Shown: one piece after another, positions 1-8,914 of the stretch | Layout: each line of letters begins with the position of its first letter | Numbering within the stretch: the first letter of the stretch is position 1 | Source: Alphaproteobacteria bacterium | Lineage (GTDB): Bacteria > Pseudomonadota > Alphaproteobacteria > RF32 > CAG-239 | Length of the DNA stretch: 64,000 nucleotides | Assembly: GCA_017445475.1 (NCBI GenBank) | Contig: JAFSUB010000009.1 | Span: 1-64,000 of the forward strand | Direction of reading: 5' to 3' | Notes under the pieces: model-generated | The model's input: only the letters and a program-made list of their open reading frames with translations | Database searches by the model: none | What the model was told of the DNA's origin: nothing | Position numbers and translations under genes: made by a program

Positions 1-111
1 CAACATTTAGAGGTTGTTTTTTTGCTTGATGCCCTCGACCAACGGTCGAGTGTTCAATCCCCGAAAGCCTCAAACAAACATCCGTGAACATCTGTTTTTT
101 TTCGTTTTAAT

Positions 112-187
112 TGGTGGAGCTGAAGGGGATCGAACCCTCGACCTACAGATTGCGAACCTGTCGCTCTCCCAACTGAGCTACAGCCCC
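112..187 (-). tRNA. tRNA-Ala (anticodon CGC)
   Basis: Cloverleaf of 76 nt on the minus strand with encoded CCA. The anticodon loop TTCGCAA gives anticodon CGC, reading GCG. The acceptor stem GGGGCTG pairs with CAGCTCC and contains the G3:U70 wobble pair that marks alanine tRNAs. The D-arm block TAGCTCAGTTGGGAGAGC and the T-loop TTCGATC are intact. A partial copy of its 5' half lies about 200 nt upstream. Confidence 0.95.
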
Positions 188-350
188 ATGTATAACTTAT
201 TCGTTTACAATAATATTTCTCTTACCTTGCAGCGGCAGGTTCCCTGTCGCTTCTTGAAAGCTAAAGCTTTCTTCGGGCACTTGTTTTGTAATCTCGCTGC
301 GGTTGCTGCCGCTTCCCTTGCTCGAAAACAAAACTTCGCCGCTTGCGGTA
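188..350. repeat. GC-rich structured intergenic segment, possible dispersed repeat
   Basis: No gene seen here. The segment from about 228 to 348 is clearly richer in G and C than the surrounding AT-rich spacers and packed with short inverted repeats, for example GCGGCAG..CTGTCGC near 232-250 and GAAAGC..GCTTTC near 256-271, with repeated GCCGC/GCGGC words. Short frames across it on both strands do not look like protein. It separates tRNA-Ala from a tRNA 5'-half remnant. A dispersed palindromic repeat or a structured RNA are both possible; copies elsewhere in the genome would decide. Confidence 0.4.
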
Positions 351-376
351 AAAAAATGCCATTTAGGGCATTTTTT
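351..376. terminator. Rho-independent terminator-like hairpin
   Basis: Ten-base perfect stem AAAAAATGCC / GGCATTTTTT around a short loop, with A and T tracts on both sides so it could work in either direction. Read on the minus strand it comes directly after the duplicated tRNA 5' half. Confidence 0.55.
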
Positions 377-380
377 ATCC

Positions 381-405
381 TCGCGCCCAACTGAGCTACA
401 GTCCC
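381..405 (-). pseudogene. tRNA 5'-half remnant
   Basis: On the minus strand this reads GGGACTGTAGCTCAGTTGGG, matching the acceptor and D-arm half of the neighbouring tRNA-Ala with one substitution. No anticodon arm or 3' half follows; instead a terminator-like hairpin comes within a few bases. It is most simply a duplicated and broken tRNA end. Confidence 0.65.
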
Positions 406-507
406 AAAAAAATTTTTTTTACAAAAACAAAAGCCTTATATATCCAAAAATTTAAATAATCAAGAAAAAAGTTGCTTAAAAGTTTTTGTTGGTTTATATC
501 TTTTTTT

Positions 508-3500
508 ATGGAATTTGATGTTGAAAAATTGAAAGGAAAAACGCTTTCGTGCGTTCCCTTAAGCTATAACGCTTTTTTGCTGGCAGATTTAATTAAAACG
601 AGTGCGCACGATATTTTATACGTCGCAAGCAACGGCGGTGAGTTGGAACAAATTGCCGAGGTGCTTTCGTTTTTGGCGCCAAAGGTTGAAATTTTGAAAT
701 TTCCGGCGTGGGATACCACCCCGTATGACCGCACTTCGCCAAACATCAGCATCATGGGTCAGCGTCTTGAAATGCTTTCAAAACTTGCCTTCGAGCCAAA
801 TGCCCTAAATCCGCGTATCATTGTTGCAAGTGTCGGTTCCGTTTTGCAAAAACTGCCGCCGAAAAAGATATTCTTAAATTCGAAACGCATTTTAAAAACG
901 GGTGCGAATTTTGATTTTAATGCTTTCACACATTATTCCGCCATCAACGGCTACACAAAGGTTGAACAGGTTATGGAGCCTGCCGAATATGCCGTTCGGG
1001 GCGACATTGTCGATATTTTTCCGGTTGGGGCCGAAAAGCCTTTAAGGCTTGATTTATTCGGCGATACAATCGAAAAAATACGTCTTTTTGATGCGCTTTC
1101 GCAAAGAAGCGTTCAAACAATTGAACAATATGAAATCAAAGTTGCAAGCGAAGTTGTTTTAAGCGAACACACCATCAACAATTTTCGTGCCGCCTACCGC
1201 GAAGCCTTTGGTGCTGCGGGCATTAAAGACGAAATTTACGAGAGCATTTCAAACGGTGTGAAATATATTGGCTATGAAAACTGGCTGCCGTTTTTTTATG
1301 ATGAGCCGCTCTGCTCGATTTTTGACTATATACCGCAGGCAAACGTTGTTTTAAGCCAGCATTTCAATGAAGCCGCGGTTGCAAAAGAAGATGCGATTTT
1401 TGACCATTATCGCGCGCGCCTTGACGCCTTAAAGATAAAGCAGACGGCTGACGAAACGGTTTATCGGCCGGTTATGCCACAGTTGATGTATTTAACCAAA
1501 GCCGAAATTGAAACGAACGCGCGGGCAAAGCAGGCAATAGCGCTTTTTGAGTTGAGCCTTGCAGGCGGTGATGATGTGATTAACCTTAACATCACACCGT
1601 CGCGCGATTTTTTTCATGCCAAAAACATATCGCTTTCGGCCGTTTATGAAGATTTGAAAGATTACCTCATCTCTTACGGAAAGCTCAAGCGAATAATTTG
1701 TGCGCCGACGATTGGTGAAAGAGAAAAGCTGCACGCGCTTTTAAATGATTACGGCGTGAAAAATGTTGTTGTTGCAGATAGTTATGAAGAAGCTTTGCGC
1801 TTGAGCGCTTCAAAAAAAATTGCACTTGTCGTGCTTGATCTGCCCCATGGCTTTAAGACAGACGAAATGTGCGTGATTGCCGCGCCGGATATATTCGGTG
1901 AGCGTCAAAACAGGCGCACGCGCAAAATTAAAGCCGAAGACTTTATTTCAGATGTGTCAAGCTTGAATGTCGGCGAGCTTGTTGTGCACGTTGAACACGG
2001 TGTGGGGCGTTTTTTAGGGCTTGAAAACATCACGGCCGGCGGTGCGGCGCACGACTGCCTGAAAATATTGTATGCGCACAATGATAAGCTTTTTGTGCCG
2101 GTTGAAAATATTGAAGTGATTTCACGTTATGGGAGTGAAGATGACAACACACCGCTTGACACATTAGGCGGTGCAGCATGGCAAATGAAAAAGGCCAAAG
2201 CTAAAGAAAAAATTAAAGAAATGGCCGAAGAACTGATTAAAGTTGCGGCCGCGCGCGAGCTGAAAACAACAGATTGCTATGCACCGCCGCAGGGTTTGTA
2301 TGACGATTTTTGTGCCCGCTTTGAATATCACGAAACAGATGACCAGAAAAAAGCGATTGTCGATGTTTTAAAAGATTTGAACACGGGCATTCCGATGGAC
2401 AGACTTGTTTGCGGCGACGTTGGGTTTGGAAAAACGGAAGTTGCTTTAAGAGCCGCGTTTGCCGTGGCAAGCTCGGGCGCACAGGTTGCCTTAATTGTGC
2501 CGACAACGCTTTTGGCGCGTCAACACTTTCTAAACTTTAAAGCGCGTTTTGAAGGTTTTGGCTTAAAAGTTCGAATGCTCTCAAGGCTGACTGGTGCCAA
2601 AGAAGCAAAGCAAACGATTGAGGATTTGAAAAACGGTGCGGTTGAAATTGTCATCGGAACGCATGCACTTTTGTCGGACAATGTGAAGTTTTGCAATTTG
2701 GGGCTTTTGATTGTTGACGAAGAACAGCATTTTGGCGTTGTGCACAAAGAAAAGCTCAAAAAACTGAAATCGGACGTTCATGTCTTGACTTTAAGCGCAA
2801 CACCGATTCCGCGAACGCTGCAGCTTTCGCTGACGGGTGTAAAACAGTTGAGCATCATCGCAACGCCCCCGATTGATCGATTGGCTGCGCGCACGTTTGT
2901 GATGCCCTTTGACAAGGTAATGATAAAAGAAGCCCTTTTGCGCGAAAAATATCGCGGTGGGCAAACTTTTTTTGTGTGTCCGCGCGTTTCTGACATTGCG
3001 CCGCTTGAAAAAATGATAAATGAGCTTACCCCCGACATCAAAGTTGCGGTGGCGCACGGACAAATGCGCGCTGCTGATTTGGAAAATGTGATGACCGATT
3101 TTTCAAACTTTAAATATGATGTTTTGCTTTCAACCACCATCATCGAGTCGGGCATTGATTTACCGAGCGTAAATACAATGATTGTTTATCGTGCGGATAT
3201 GTTCGGCCTTGCCCAGCTTTATCAGCTTAAAGGGCGAATCGGGCGTTCAAAGGTGAGGGGGTATTGCTATTTTACGGTGCCCGAAAAGAAAAAATTAAAA
3301 CCGATTGCTCTCAAAAGGCTCAACATTTTATCGGCGCTTGACACATTAGGTGCGGGTTTTTCGCTTGCCTCGCACGATATGGATATCAGGGGCTCGGGAA
3401 ATGTGTTGGGCTCGGAGCAATCGGGACACATTAAAGATGTCGGAATCGCACTTTATCATCACATGCTCAAAGAAGAAATTGTGCGCCAGAAAGCTTTGAT

Positions 3501-3975
3501 GCAAGAACAAAAAATTGATGACGAGGCGCAAGATTTCAGCCCGCAGATTATCACGGGAATTCCCGTGATGATTCCCGAAGGATATGTTAAAGATTTGGGT
3601 GTGCGCTTGGGGCTTTACAAACGAATCGGCGCGCTTCAAACAGATGATGAAATTTTGGATATGAAGGCCGAACTTGTTGACAGGTTCGGAAAGTTGCCGG
3701 TTGAAGTAGAAAATTTGCTTCAAACCATAAAAATTAAATTGCTCTGTCGTCAGGCAAATATTGCAAAAATTGAAGCCGGCGCAAAAGGTGTTTTAATTTC
3801 GTTTCACAACAACACGTTTAAGGCTGTGGACAAATTGATAGATTTAGTTAATCGTTCGTTCGGTATTGTCAAAATAAGGCCGGATCAAAAGCTGTTCATT
3901 GCGGGCGATTTGTCAAATTATCAAAAACGTGTTGAAATTATCAAAAAATATGTTACAATGCTCTCAAATTTTTAA
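508..3975 (+). CDS. mfd: Transcription-repair coupling factor Mfd
   Basis: DNA translocase that removes RNA polymerase stalled at lesions and recruits UvrA (family knowledge). The 1155-aa length is normal. Visible parts: N-terminal UvrB-like region, the RNA polymerase interaction segment with HVEHGVGRF, then the RecG-like motor with Walker A GDVGFGKTE, DEEQ box in IVDEEQHFGV, motif III LSATPIPRTLQ and the GRIGRS motif VI, ending in the UvrA-gating C-terminal domain. I chose ATG 508, just before the start of homology; an in-frame TTG at 472 would add 12 residues. Neither has a clear ribosome site. It is probably not co-transcribed with the tRNA upstream. The 120-aa gene follows after 19 nt. 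Confidence 0.97.
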   Translation: MEFDVEKLKGKTLSCVPLSYNAFLLADLIKTSAHDILYVASNGGELEQIAEVLSFLAPKVEILKFPAWDTTPYDRTSPNISIMGQRLEMLSKLAFEPNALNPRIIVASVGSVLQKLPPKKIFLNSKRILKTGANFDFNAFTHYSAINGYTKVEQVMEPAEYAVRGDIVDIFPVGAEKPLRLDLFGDTIEKIRLFDALSQRSVQTIEQYEIKVASEVVLSEHTINNFRAAYREAFGAAGIKDEIYESISNGVKYIGYENWLPFFYDEPLCSIFDYIPQANVVLSQHFNEAAVAKEDAIFDHYRARLDALKIKQTADETVYRPVMPQLMYLTKAEIETNARAKQAIALFELSLAGGDDVINLNITPSRDFFHAKNISLSAVYEDLKDYLISYGKLKRIICAPTIGEREKLHALLNDYGVKNVVVADSYEEALRLSASKKIALVVLDLPHGFKTDEMCVIAAPDIFGERQNRRTRKIKAEDFISDVSSLNVGELVVHVEHGVGRFLGLENITAGGAAHDCLKILYAHNDKLFVPVENIEVISRYGSEDDNTPLDTLGGAAWQMKKAKAKEKIKEMAEELIKVAAARELKTTDCYAPPQGLYDDFCARFEYHETDDQKKAIVDVLKDLNTGIPMDRLVCGDVGFGKTEVALRAAFAVASSGAQVALIVPTTLLARQHFLNFKARFEGFGLKVRMLSRLTGAKEAKQTIEDLKNGAVEIVIGTHALLSDNVKFCNLGLLIVDEEQHFGVVHKEKLKKLKSDVHVLTLSATPIPRTLQLSLTGVKQLSIIATPPIDRLAARTFVMPFDKVMIKEALLREKYRGGQTFFVCPRVSDIAPLEKMINELTPDIKVAVAHGQMRAADLENVMTDFSNFKYDVLLSTTIIESGIDLPSVNTMIVYRADMFGLAQLYQLKGRIGRSKVRGYCYFTVPEKKKLKPIALKRLNILSALDTLGAGFSLASHDMDIRGSGNVLGSEQSGHIKDVGIALYHHMLKEEIVRQKALMQEQKIDDEAQDFSPQIITGIPVMIPEGYVKDLGVRLGLYKRIGALQTDDEILDMKAELVDRFGKLPVEVENLLQTIKIKLLCRQANIAKIEAGAKGVLISFHNNTFKAVDKLIDLVNRSFGIVKIRPDQKLFIAGDLSNYQKRVEIIKKYVTMLSNF

Positions 3976-3994
3976 AAATGAGGGAACTTTACCG

Positions 3995-4357
3995 ATGGAA
4001 AAATCTGACTTTAGGCTTTACGAAAAAGACGAAGATGCTGTCAAAGATGTCAACGCATATCGAGATGATTGGGATTTTTATGATATTTTGGCGTATGCGG
4101 CCAAGCATAAAACAGGGTTAAAGCTGCGTATAGAACAAGATGAAGACGGTGAGTTAAATATTGTTTCGGAAAATTTTGCCGAGTGGTCTTATCACATGGC
4201 GCACGACGAAAAAATGTCCGGTCATGAAGTGAGCACCTATAAAAGGCAACTGGCTCAAGAATTTAAGGTTTTGCTTGAAGAAAACGACCGTAAGGCCGGT
4301 GCCATACAAACTTTTTTTCCTTATGCTTTGGCAAAATCTTCTCAAGACAAAAGCTAG
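3995..4357 (+). CDS. Hypothetical acidic protein, 120 aa
   Basis: Not recognised. An acidic, soluble protein without signal peptide or membrane segment; it starts [15 protein letters not shown] and is rich in Asp, Glu and Lys with several aromatic residues ([15 protein letters not shown]). ATG 3995 is chosen because AGGGAACTTT lies just before it and the longer frame only runs back through the end of mfd. It sits 19 nt after mfd, so it is likely co-transcribed with it. Its last 4 nt overlap the end of the convergent J-domain gene. It does not look like SdhE, which often neighbours mfd in alphaproteobacteria. Confidence 0.75.
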   Translation: MEKSDFRLYEKDEDAVKDVNAYRDDWDFYDILAYAAKHKTGLKLRIEQDEDGELNIVSENFAEWSYHMAHDEKMSGHEVSTYKRQLAQEFKVLLEENDRKAGAIQTFFPYALAKSSQDKS

Positions 4358-4890
4358 CGTTTGATTTTGCGGATTAATTCATTGTAAGCAATTGTGATTT
4401 TCTTAAACTTTTCTTCGCAAGTTTTGTCGCCTGCGTTCATATCGGGGTGATATTTTCGGGCAAGTTTTTTATATTGTTTTTTTAAGATTTGTTCATCTAA
4501 ATTTTCAAGCGAAACATCTAAAACAGCGGCGCTTTGTCTGTCGTGCTCGTCAAAATACACACGCTTTTTCCACGCATTGTCATAACGCAACATTTCGCCG
4601 AGCTCGTCAATGAAGTCATATCCGAATTGATATTTGATTTTAGAAGAAAAACCGCCGAAGTGCATTTTTTTTGTTTCGTCTGCCTTAAAATCCTCATCGT
4701 CGTAATAATTCCACTTGGCGTTATATTCAGCCACGTGCTCTAAACAAAACCAATAATATTCTTTTAAGGTTTTATCTTTCGGTGCGCGATATTCTCCCTT
4801 TTTATTGCAGCCCGGAAAATCGCAAACGTGATTTTTGCCCTCGTTTTGAGGTGCAAAATATTTTCGCGATTTTCTTGTTTTGTTCGTCAT
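4354..4890 (-). CDS. J-domain protein with N-terminal zinc-finger-like region
   Basis: 178 aa. The N-terminal third carries CDFPGC and later CLEH (residues about 23-28 and 49-52), a Cys/His arrangement that could bind zinc. The C-terminal ~65 residues are a J domain with the signature HPD in [10 protein letters not shown] followed by a typical third helix, so it should stimulate a DnaK ATPase. The order zinc-like motif then C-terminal J domain is the reverse of classical DnaJ and is a common alphaproteobacterial architecture (family knowledge). Its partner DnaK and substrates are not in the window. Confidence 0.88.
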   Translation of the reverse strand: MTNKTRKSRKYFAPQNEGKNHVCDFPGCNKKGEYRAPKDKTLKEYYWFCLEHVAEYNAKWNYYDDEDFKADETKKMHFGGFSSKIKYQFGYDFIDELGEMLRYDNAWKKRVYFDEHDRQSAAVLDVSLENLDEQILKKQYKKLARKYHPDMNAGDKTCEEKFKKITIAYNELIRKIKR

Positions 4891-4956
4891 AAATGCCTTT
4901 TTAGCCTATAAATAAAGATTTTACAAAGAATTTTTTACTTTTTTTTAAAATTATTG

Positions 4957-4986
4957 TTGACTTTGTCGCATTTAAACGGTTATAAA
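4957..4986 (+). promoter_or_regulatory. Putative sigma-70-type promoter of rpsT
   Basis: TTGACT, 18-nt spacer, TATAAA, about 48 nt before the rpsT start codon. Seen by eye only. Confidence 0.55.
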
Positions 4987-5034
4987 GCATACCAGCAATA
5001 TTTTTTAGTTAATTTATAAAATAGGAAGAATAAA

Positions 5035-5295
5035 ATGGCCAATCATAAATCGGCAAAAACAAGAATTGTGAGAAACAACAAACGCGCTCTTATCAATTCG
5101 ATGAGAAGAAGTCGCGTGCGCACGTTTGTCAAAAAGGTTGAAGCGCTTATTGCAAGCGGCAACAAAGAAGGCGCTGCCACAGCATTTAAGGTGGCGGAAA
5201 GCGAAATGATGCGTGCCGCTCAAAAAGGCGTTTTCCATAAAAATATGGCTTCGCGCACGGTTTCTCGCTTGGCTCAAAAAATTAAAGCGCTTTAG
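5035..5295 (+). CDS. rpsT: 30S ribosomal protein S20
   Basis: 86-aa basic protein beginning [18 protein letters not shown], the S20 signature; it binds 16S rRNA early in 30S assembly. A good ribosome site (ATAGGAAGAATAAA) precedes the ATG. The gene lies directly before dnaA, an order common in alphaproteobacteria, but is separated from it by its own terminator, so it is probably a single-gene transcript from the promoter at 4957-4986. Confidence 0.98.
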   Translation: MANHKSAKTRIVRNNKRALINSMRRSRVRTFVKKVEALIASGNKEGAATAFKVAESEMMRAAQKGVFHKNMASRTVSRLAQKIKAL

Positions 5296-5311
5296 TTTTA
5301 TTAAAAGCTTT

Positions 5312-5364
5312 GAAAAAAAACACAAAAAACTCCGTTTCAAACGGTCGGTTTTTTGTGTTTTTTT
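5312..5364 (+). terminator. Terminator of rpsT
   Basis: A-rich and T-rich arms around a GC core (CACAAAAAACTCCG pairing with CGGTTTTTTGTG) followed by a run of T. Confidence 0.7.
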
Positions 5365-5431
5365 CTTTTCTGAAGCTTGTAGAATCGAATAAAAACATCA
5401 AAAATAACTTGTCAAGAAAATTAATTTCAAT

Positions 5432-5446
5432 GTTCTAAAAATGTTC
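5432..5446 (+). promoter_or_regulatory. Candidate LexA box upstream of dnaA
   Basis: GTTC, seven bases (TAAAAAT), GTTC: an exact match to the direct-repeat operator known for alphaproteobacterial LexA. It lies about 105 nt before the dnaA start in a 186-nt AT-rich spacer with no other recognised content. A related but imperfect GAAC-N7-GAAA occurs at about 5479. No canonical DnaA box TTATCCACA was seen here. Confidence 0.4.
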
Positions 5447-5550
5447 TATTGTTTTTAAAAAAAATACCGACTAGTATCAGAACACTTTAAGAAATTATTA
5501 ACTTTGAACAAATCGGGTTAACACACAAGAACTTAAGTAAGGAAACGGAT

Positions 5551-6993
5551 ATGGCTGAACAGGCAATAAAAAATAATGAAGATTCGGTTCAAAACGAGTG
5601 GGGACAAATTTGCAGCCAGTTAAAGATGGAGTTTGGTGAAACGGCTTTTGACAGTTGGCTCAAGCCTTTAAGCGTTGGTCAATATGCCGGTGGGGTGATG
5701 AATATATGTGTGCCGACAACGTTTATGAAAAATTGGGTTTTAACGCACTATTCTGACAGAATCCACAAAATTTGGGAACACAAAAATCCGAACATCAAAA
5801 AAATCAATTTTGTCGTTCAAACGACAAACACCATAAGCAAAATTCACTGTTCCGATTCGTCGCTTTTGAAAAAAATTTCCGGAGCGCCGACGCCTCAAAA
5901 TTTATATATGCCGAACTTTAACAATGTGCGTTCTTTCAACGATTATGGTTCAAAAGAAGGGTTTATGCAACTTTCCGCGCCCTTAAATCCGTTATACACC
6001 TTCGATTCGTTTGTGGTTGGCAAAACAAATGAATTTGCTTGTGCCGCCGCAAGAAAAGTTGCCGAATCGCGTCAGGTTTCGTTCAACCCGCTATTCTTAT
6101 ATTCCGGTGTCGGATTGGGCAAAACGCACCTAATGCACGCGATTGCTTGGCGCATCAAAGAGCTTGATCCGTCGCGTAACGTGATTTATCTTTCCGCCGA
6201 GCAATTTTTGTTCAAATTTGTGAAGGCACTGCGCTACAAAGACACGGCAGCTTTTAAAGAGCAGTTCAGAATGGTTGACGTGTTAATGGTTGATGATGTG
6301 CAGTTTATGAGCAACAAAGAATCAACACAGGAAGAATTTTTCTACACTTTCAATTCGCTGATTGAGGAAGGTCGTCAAATCATTATTTCGGCCGATAAAT
6401 CGCCTTCTGATTTGGAGGGAATCGAGGCGCGGCTTAAGTCGCGTTTGGGCGGAGGCTTGGTTGCCGACATTCACCCAACTGATTTTGATTTGAGAATGGG
6501 CATTTTAAACTATAAGGCCAAGCAAATGGGCATTGAATTGCCCGAAAAAGTCGCCGAGTTTTTGGCGCAGAGAATTACCTCAAACATTCGTGAACTTGAG
6601 GGTTCGCTCAAACGAATCGTTGCGCACTCGCAGCTCTTGTCCAAAAACGAAATTACACTTGATATGACACAGGAAATCTTGAAAGATATGCTGCGTTCGA
6701 TTGATCGCAAAACGACAATTGATGAAATTCAGAAAAAAGTTGCGGAATATTTCAACATTTCGGTTAAGGAACTTCAGTCATCAAGACGTGCCAGAACGGT
6801 TGCCAGACCACGTCAGGTTGCAATGTATTTGGCAAAGCAGCTCACATCACGTTCGCTTCCCGAAATCGGCCGCAAGTTTGACCGTGATCACACAACGGTG
6901 ATGCACGCCGTGCGCAAGGTTGAAGGGCTGATTGGTGAAGACGTGGCTTTGGCTGAAAGCATTAACGCTTTGCGGCGTCTTCTGGAATACTAA
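5551..6993 (+). CDS. dnaA: Chromosomal replication initiator DnaA
   Basis: 480 aa, normal for the family. Domain I occupies about residues 15-80 (WGQICSQLKMEFGE..FDSWLKPL), followed by a linker, then the AAA+ domain III with Walker A GVGLGKTHLMHA, Walker B DVLMVDDVQF and the arginine-finger region GIEARLKSRLGGG, and domain IV with the DNA-binding signature DHTTVMHAV near residue 450. It melts oriC in its ATP form and recruits the helicase. AAGTAAGGAAAC precedes the ATG. Upstream sits a candidate LexA box. A terminator follows. Confidence 0.99.
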   Translation: MAEQAIKNNEDSVQNEWGQICSQLKMEFGETAFDSWLKPLSVGQYAGGVMNICVPTTFMKNWVLTHYSDRIHKIWEHKNPNIKKINFVVQTTNTISKIHCSDSSLLKKISGAPTPQNLYMPNFNNVRSFNDYGSKEGFMQLSAPLNPLYTFDSFVVGKTNEFACAAARKVAESRQVSFNPLFLYSGVGLGKTHLMHAIAWRIKELDPSRNVIYLSAEQFLFKFVKALRYKDTAAFKEQFRMVDVLMVDDVQFMSNKESTQEEFFYTFNSLIEEGRQIIISADKSPSDLEGIEARLKSRLGGGLVADIHPTDFDLRMGILNYKAKQMGIELPEKVAEFLAQRITSNIRELEGSLKRIVAHSQLLSKNEITLDMTQEILKDMLRSIDRKTTIDEIQKKVAEYFNISVKELQSSRRARTVARPRQVAMYLAKQLTSRSLPEIGRKFDRDHTTVMHAVRKVEGLIGEDVALAESINALRRLLEY

Positions 6994-7024
6994 ATTTTCT
7001 TTCTTCATATTTTACACTTTCATC

Positions 7025-7056
7025 AAGCCGGTTTTTTAAAAAAATCGGCTTTTTTA
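7025..7056 (+). terminator. Terminator of dnaA
   Basis: AGCCGGTTTTTT and AAAAAATCGGCT form the stem, followed by five or six T. Confidence 0.8.
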
Positions 7057-7122
7057 TGTTTTTTATGATTGTTTTTTCTTGACAAGCACTCATAAGTTCG
7101 CTATGAATGGTCTCGATTTGAT

Positions 7123-7199
7123 GGCGGGATAGCTCAGTTGGTTAGAGCAGCGGAATCATAATCCGCGTGTCGAGGGTTCGAGTCCCCCTCCCGCTACCA
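7123..7199 (+). tRNA. tRNA-Met (anticodon CAT, elongator type)
   Basis: 77 nt with encoded CCA. The loop ATCATAA gives anticodon CAT. GGCGGGA pairs with TCCCGCT with a terminal G:U, so the 1:72 pair is not the unpaired C:A of an initiator. A tRNA-Ile2 (lysidine-modified CAT) cannot be fully excluded, but the overall sequence fits elongator tRNA-Met. The T-stem has one A:C mismatch. Confidence 0.88.
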
Positions 7200-7284
7200 T
7201 TAGGAAAGCACCTTTTTTACTTGTCAAAACTTTTGAGGACAGTTTGTAAAAGGTGTTTTTTTTTAATCGGTGAAAGGAAAAAAT

Positions 7285-8121
7285 ATGGGAAGAATAAAAA
7301 CGTTTGTGCTGATGCTGGCGTTGATGCTCATTTTTATGTGGGTCGGAAATCTCATCGGGGGCGAAAGCGGTATGCGTGTTGCTTTTTGGCTTGCTGTCGC
7401 GATGAACTTTTTGAGCTATTTTTTCAGCGATAAAATCGTTTTGAAACAATATAAAGCTCAAGAAGTCAATGCCGCCAATGCGCCCGAGCTTTATGCAATT
7501 GTGCAAAAATTGGCGGATAGGGCAGGGCTTGAAATGCCCAAGATTTATATTATTCCCGAAAGAGTTCCCAATGCTTTTGCAACGGGACGTAACCCAAGCC
7601 ATGCCGCCGTGGCCGTAACGCAAGGCCTTTTAGAGTTGATGAACCGGCAGGAAATTGAAGGTGTTTTGGCGCATGAAATGAGCCATATCAAGCATTATGA
7701 CATTTTAACGTCGTCAATTGCGGCTGTTTTTGCCGGTGCCATTGCTATGCTTTCAAATACGGCGCGTTATCAAACATCTTCGGCGCGAAACAGCCGCCAA
7801 AGCGGTCTGTCGCTCATTGTGGGCACAGTTTTAATGCCGATTGCAGCCACGATTATCCGCTTTTCAATCTCGCGCACACGCGAATATGCGGCAGACGCAG
7901 GTTCGGCCGAATTGACAAGACACCCCGAGTGGTTGATTGCCGCGCTTGAAAAATTGGAGTCGTATTCTAAAAAAGGCGTGATGAAAAATGCCACGAATGA
8001 AACGGCGCATATGTTTATTATCAATCCGCTGGCGAGCACAAAATTTGCTTCGCTTTTTTCAACGCATCCCGCGACAAAAGACCGCATTAAACGTTTGGAA
8101 AATATGACGCGAGAGATATAA
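7285..8121 (+). CDS. htpX: Membrane zinc metalloprotease HtpX
   Basis: 278-aa M48 protease of the inner membrane that degrades damaged membrane proteins. Two hydrophobic segments lie at the N-terminus (residues about 5-45), then the zinc motif HEMSH in VLAHEMSHIKHYD near residue 130, a second pair of hydrophobic stretches, and the third-ligand region SRTREYAADAGSAEL. ATG 7285 is chosen because GAAAGGA lies seven bases before it; an in-frame GTG at 7270 would overlap that site. It stands alone between two tRNA genes and has its own terminator. Confidence 0.95.
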   Translation: MGRIKTFVLMLALMLIFMWVGNLIGGESGMRVAFWLAVAMNFLSYFFSDKIVLKQYKAQEVNAANAPELYAIVQKLADRAGLEMPKIYIIPERVPNAFATGRNPSHAAVAVTQGLLELMNRQEIEGVLAHEMSHIKHYDILTSSIAAVFAGAIAMLSNTARYQTSSARNSRQSGLSLIVGTVLMPIAATIIRFSISRTREYAADAGSAELTRHPEWLIAALEKLESYSKKGVMKNATNETAHMFIINPLASTKFASLFSTHPATKDRIKRLENMTREI

Positions 8122-8133
8122 GCCGCGCTTAAT

Positions 8134-8162
8134 AAAAAAAACCACCGCAAGGTGGTTTTTTA
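8134..8162. terminator. Terminator after htpX
   Basis: AAAACCACC-GCAA-GGTGGTTTT with A and T tracts on the two sides, so it may also serve tRNA-Arg on the minus strand. Confidence 0.8.
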
Positions 8163-8163
8163 T

Positions 8164-8240
8164 TGGCGCGCTCTGGGCGATTCGAACGCCCGACCCACAG
8201 CTTAGAAGGCTGTTGCTCTATCCGGCTGAGCTAAGAGCGC
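8164..8240 (-). tRNA. tRNA-Arg (anticodon TCT)
   Basis: 77 nt on the minus strand, CCA encoded. GCGCTCT pairs with AGAGCGC, discriminator G. Anticodon stem ACAGC/GCTGT encloses CTTCTAA, giving TCT, which reads AGA/AGG. Confidence 0.95.
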
Positions 8241-8297
8241 AGAAAACTTTTTTTGTTTCTCGCTCTTTGTTTCACATTTTGATTTTGTTGTCAATAC

Positions 8298-8909
8298 TTA
8301 TTTGCTGTTTTTTTGTTGTGCAATGCGTGCCGCGCGCTTTTTAGCGGTTTTTTTCTTTTCAACAGAAAAACCGAATTTTCCGAGCTGGCGTCCCAATGTG
8401 TAATAAAAGCCGTGCGCATAAGCAAGAAGTCCGGCTTTTTCCAAACAAAACTTTCCGTCTTTATCAAGATATATATCATCAACACGAACAGCCACAATCT
8501 CGGCCAAAAACATATCGTGCGTGCCGTATCGTTCAATTTTTTTAACCTGACATTCAAGGCAAATCGGAGCCTCTTTAATTTGCGGTGCGCTGATTTTTGA
8601 GCTTTTCTCGGCAGTTAAATGACAAACCTCAAACTTGTTGACATCGCGTCCGGATTTAACGCCGCAATAATCCGTTGCCTTTGCAAGCGGCAAATTTGGC
8701 ACATTAATCACGAATTCACCCGATTTTGAGATAAGCTCGTGCGAATAGCGCGATGGTCTGATGGAAACATACGTCAGCGGTGGCTCGGAAGCAATAATGC
8801 CTGTCCATGCAGCCGTCATCACATTAGGCTTTTCAACGCTTCCTGAAGAAACAAGCGCCGGCGGCAAAGGTGCAAGAAGCGTTCCGGCACGCCATTCAAT
8901 TTTAGTCAT
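8298..8909 (-). CDS. Flavin reductase family protein
   Basis: 203 aa with the flavin-reductase-like FMN-binding split-barrel fold: PNVMTAAWTGIIASEPP, PLTYVSIRPSRYSHELI and GEFVINVP are the typical blocks of this group, followed by YCGVKSGRDVNKFE. Members reduce or bind flavin with NAD(P)H; the physiological substrate is not visible. The C-terminus ends in a basic tail (KKKTAKKRAARIAQQ). It begins 5 nt after the ArsR-type regulator gene on the same strand, so the two are almost certainly one transcript and the enzyme probably belongs to whatever response the regulator senses. Confidence 0.85.
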   Translation of the reverse strand: MTKIEWRAGTLLAPLPPALVSSGSVEKPNVMTAAWTGIIASEPPLTYVSIRPSRYSHELISKSGEFVINVPNLPLAKATDYCGVKSGRDVNKFEVCHLTAEKSSKISAPQIKEAPICLECQVKKIERYGTHDMFLAEIVAVRVDDIYLDKDGKFCLEKAGLLAYAHGFYYTLGRQLGKFGFSVEKKKTAKKRAARIAQQKNSK

Positions 8910-8914
8910 CTTTC

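Noticed and set aside
1-111. tRNA or RNA gene at the left edge
   Set aside because: Only a CTCGACC-AAC-GGTCGAG hairpin is present; no cloverleaf or coding frame could be built.
3995-4357. Small gene after mfd as sdhE
   Set aside because: Lacks the SdhE RGxxE region and is too long; only the position fits.
5365-5550. oriC next to dnaA
   Set aside because: No cluster of TTATCCACA-like DnaA boxes or clear unwinding element was seen, and the alphaproteobacterial origin is often elsewhere.
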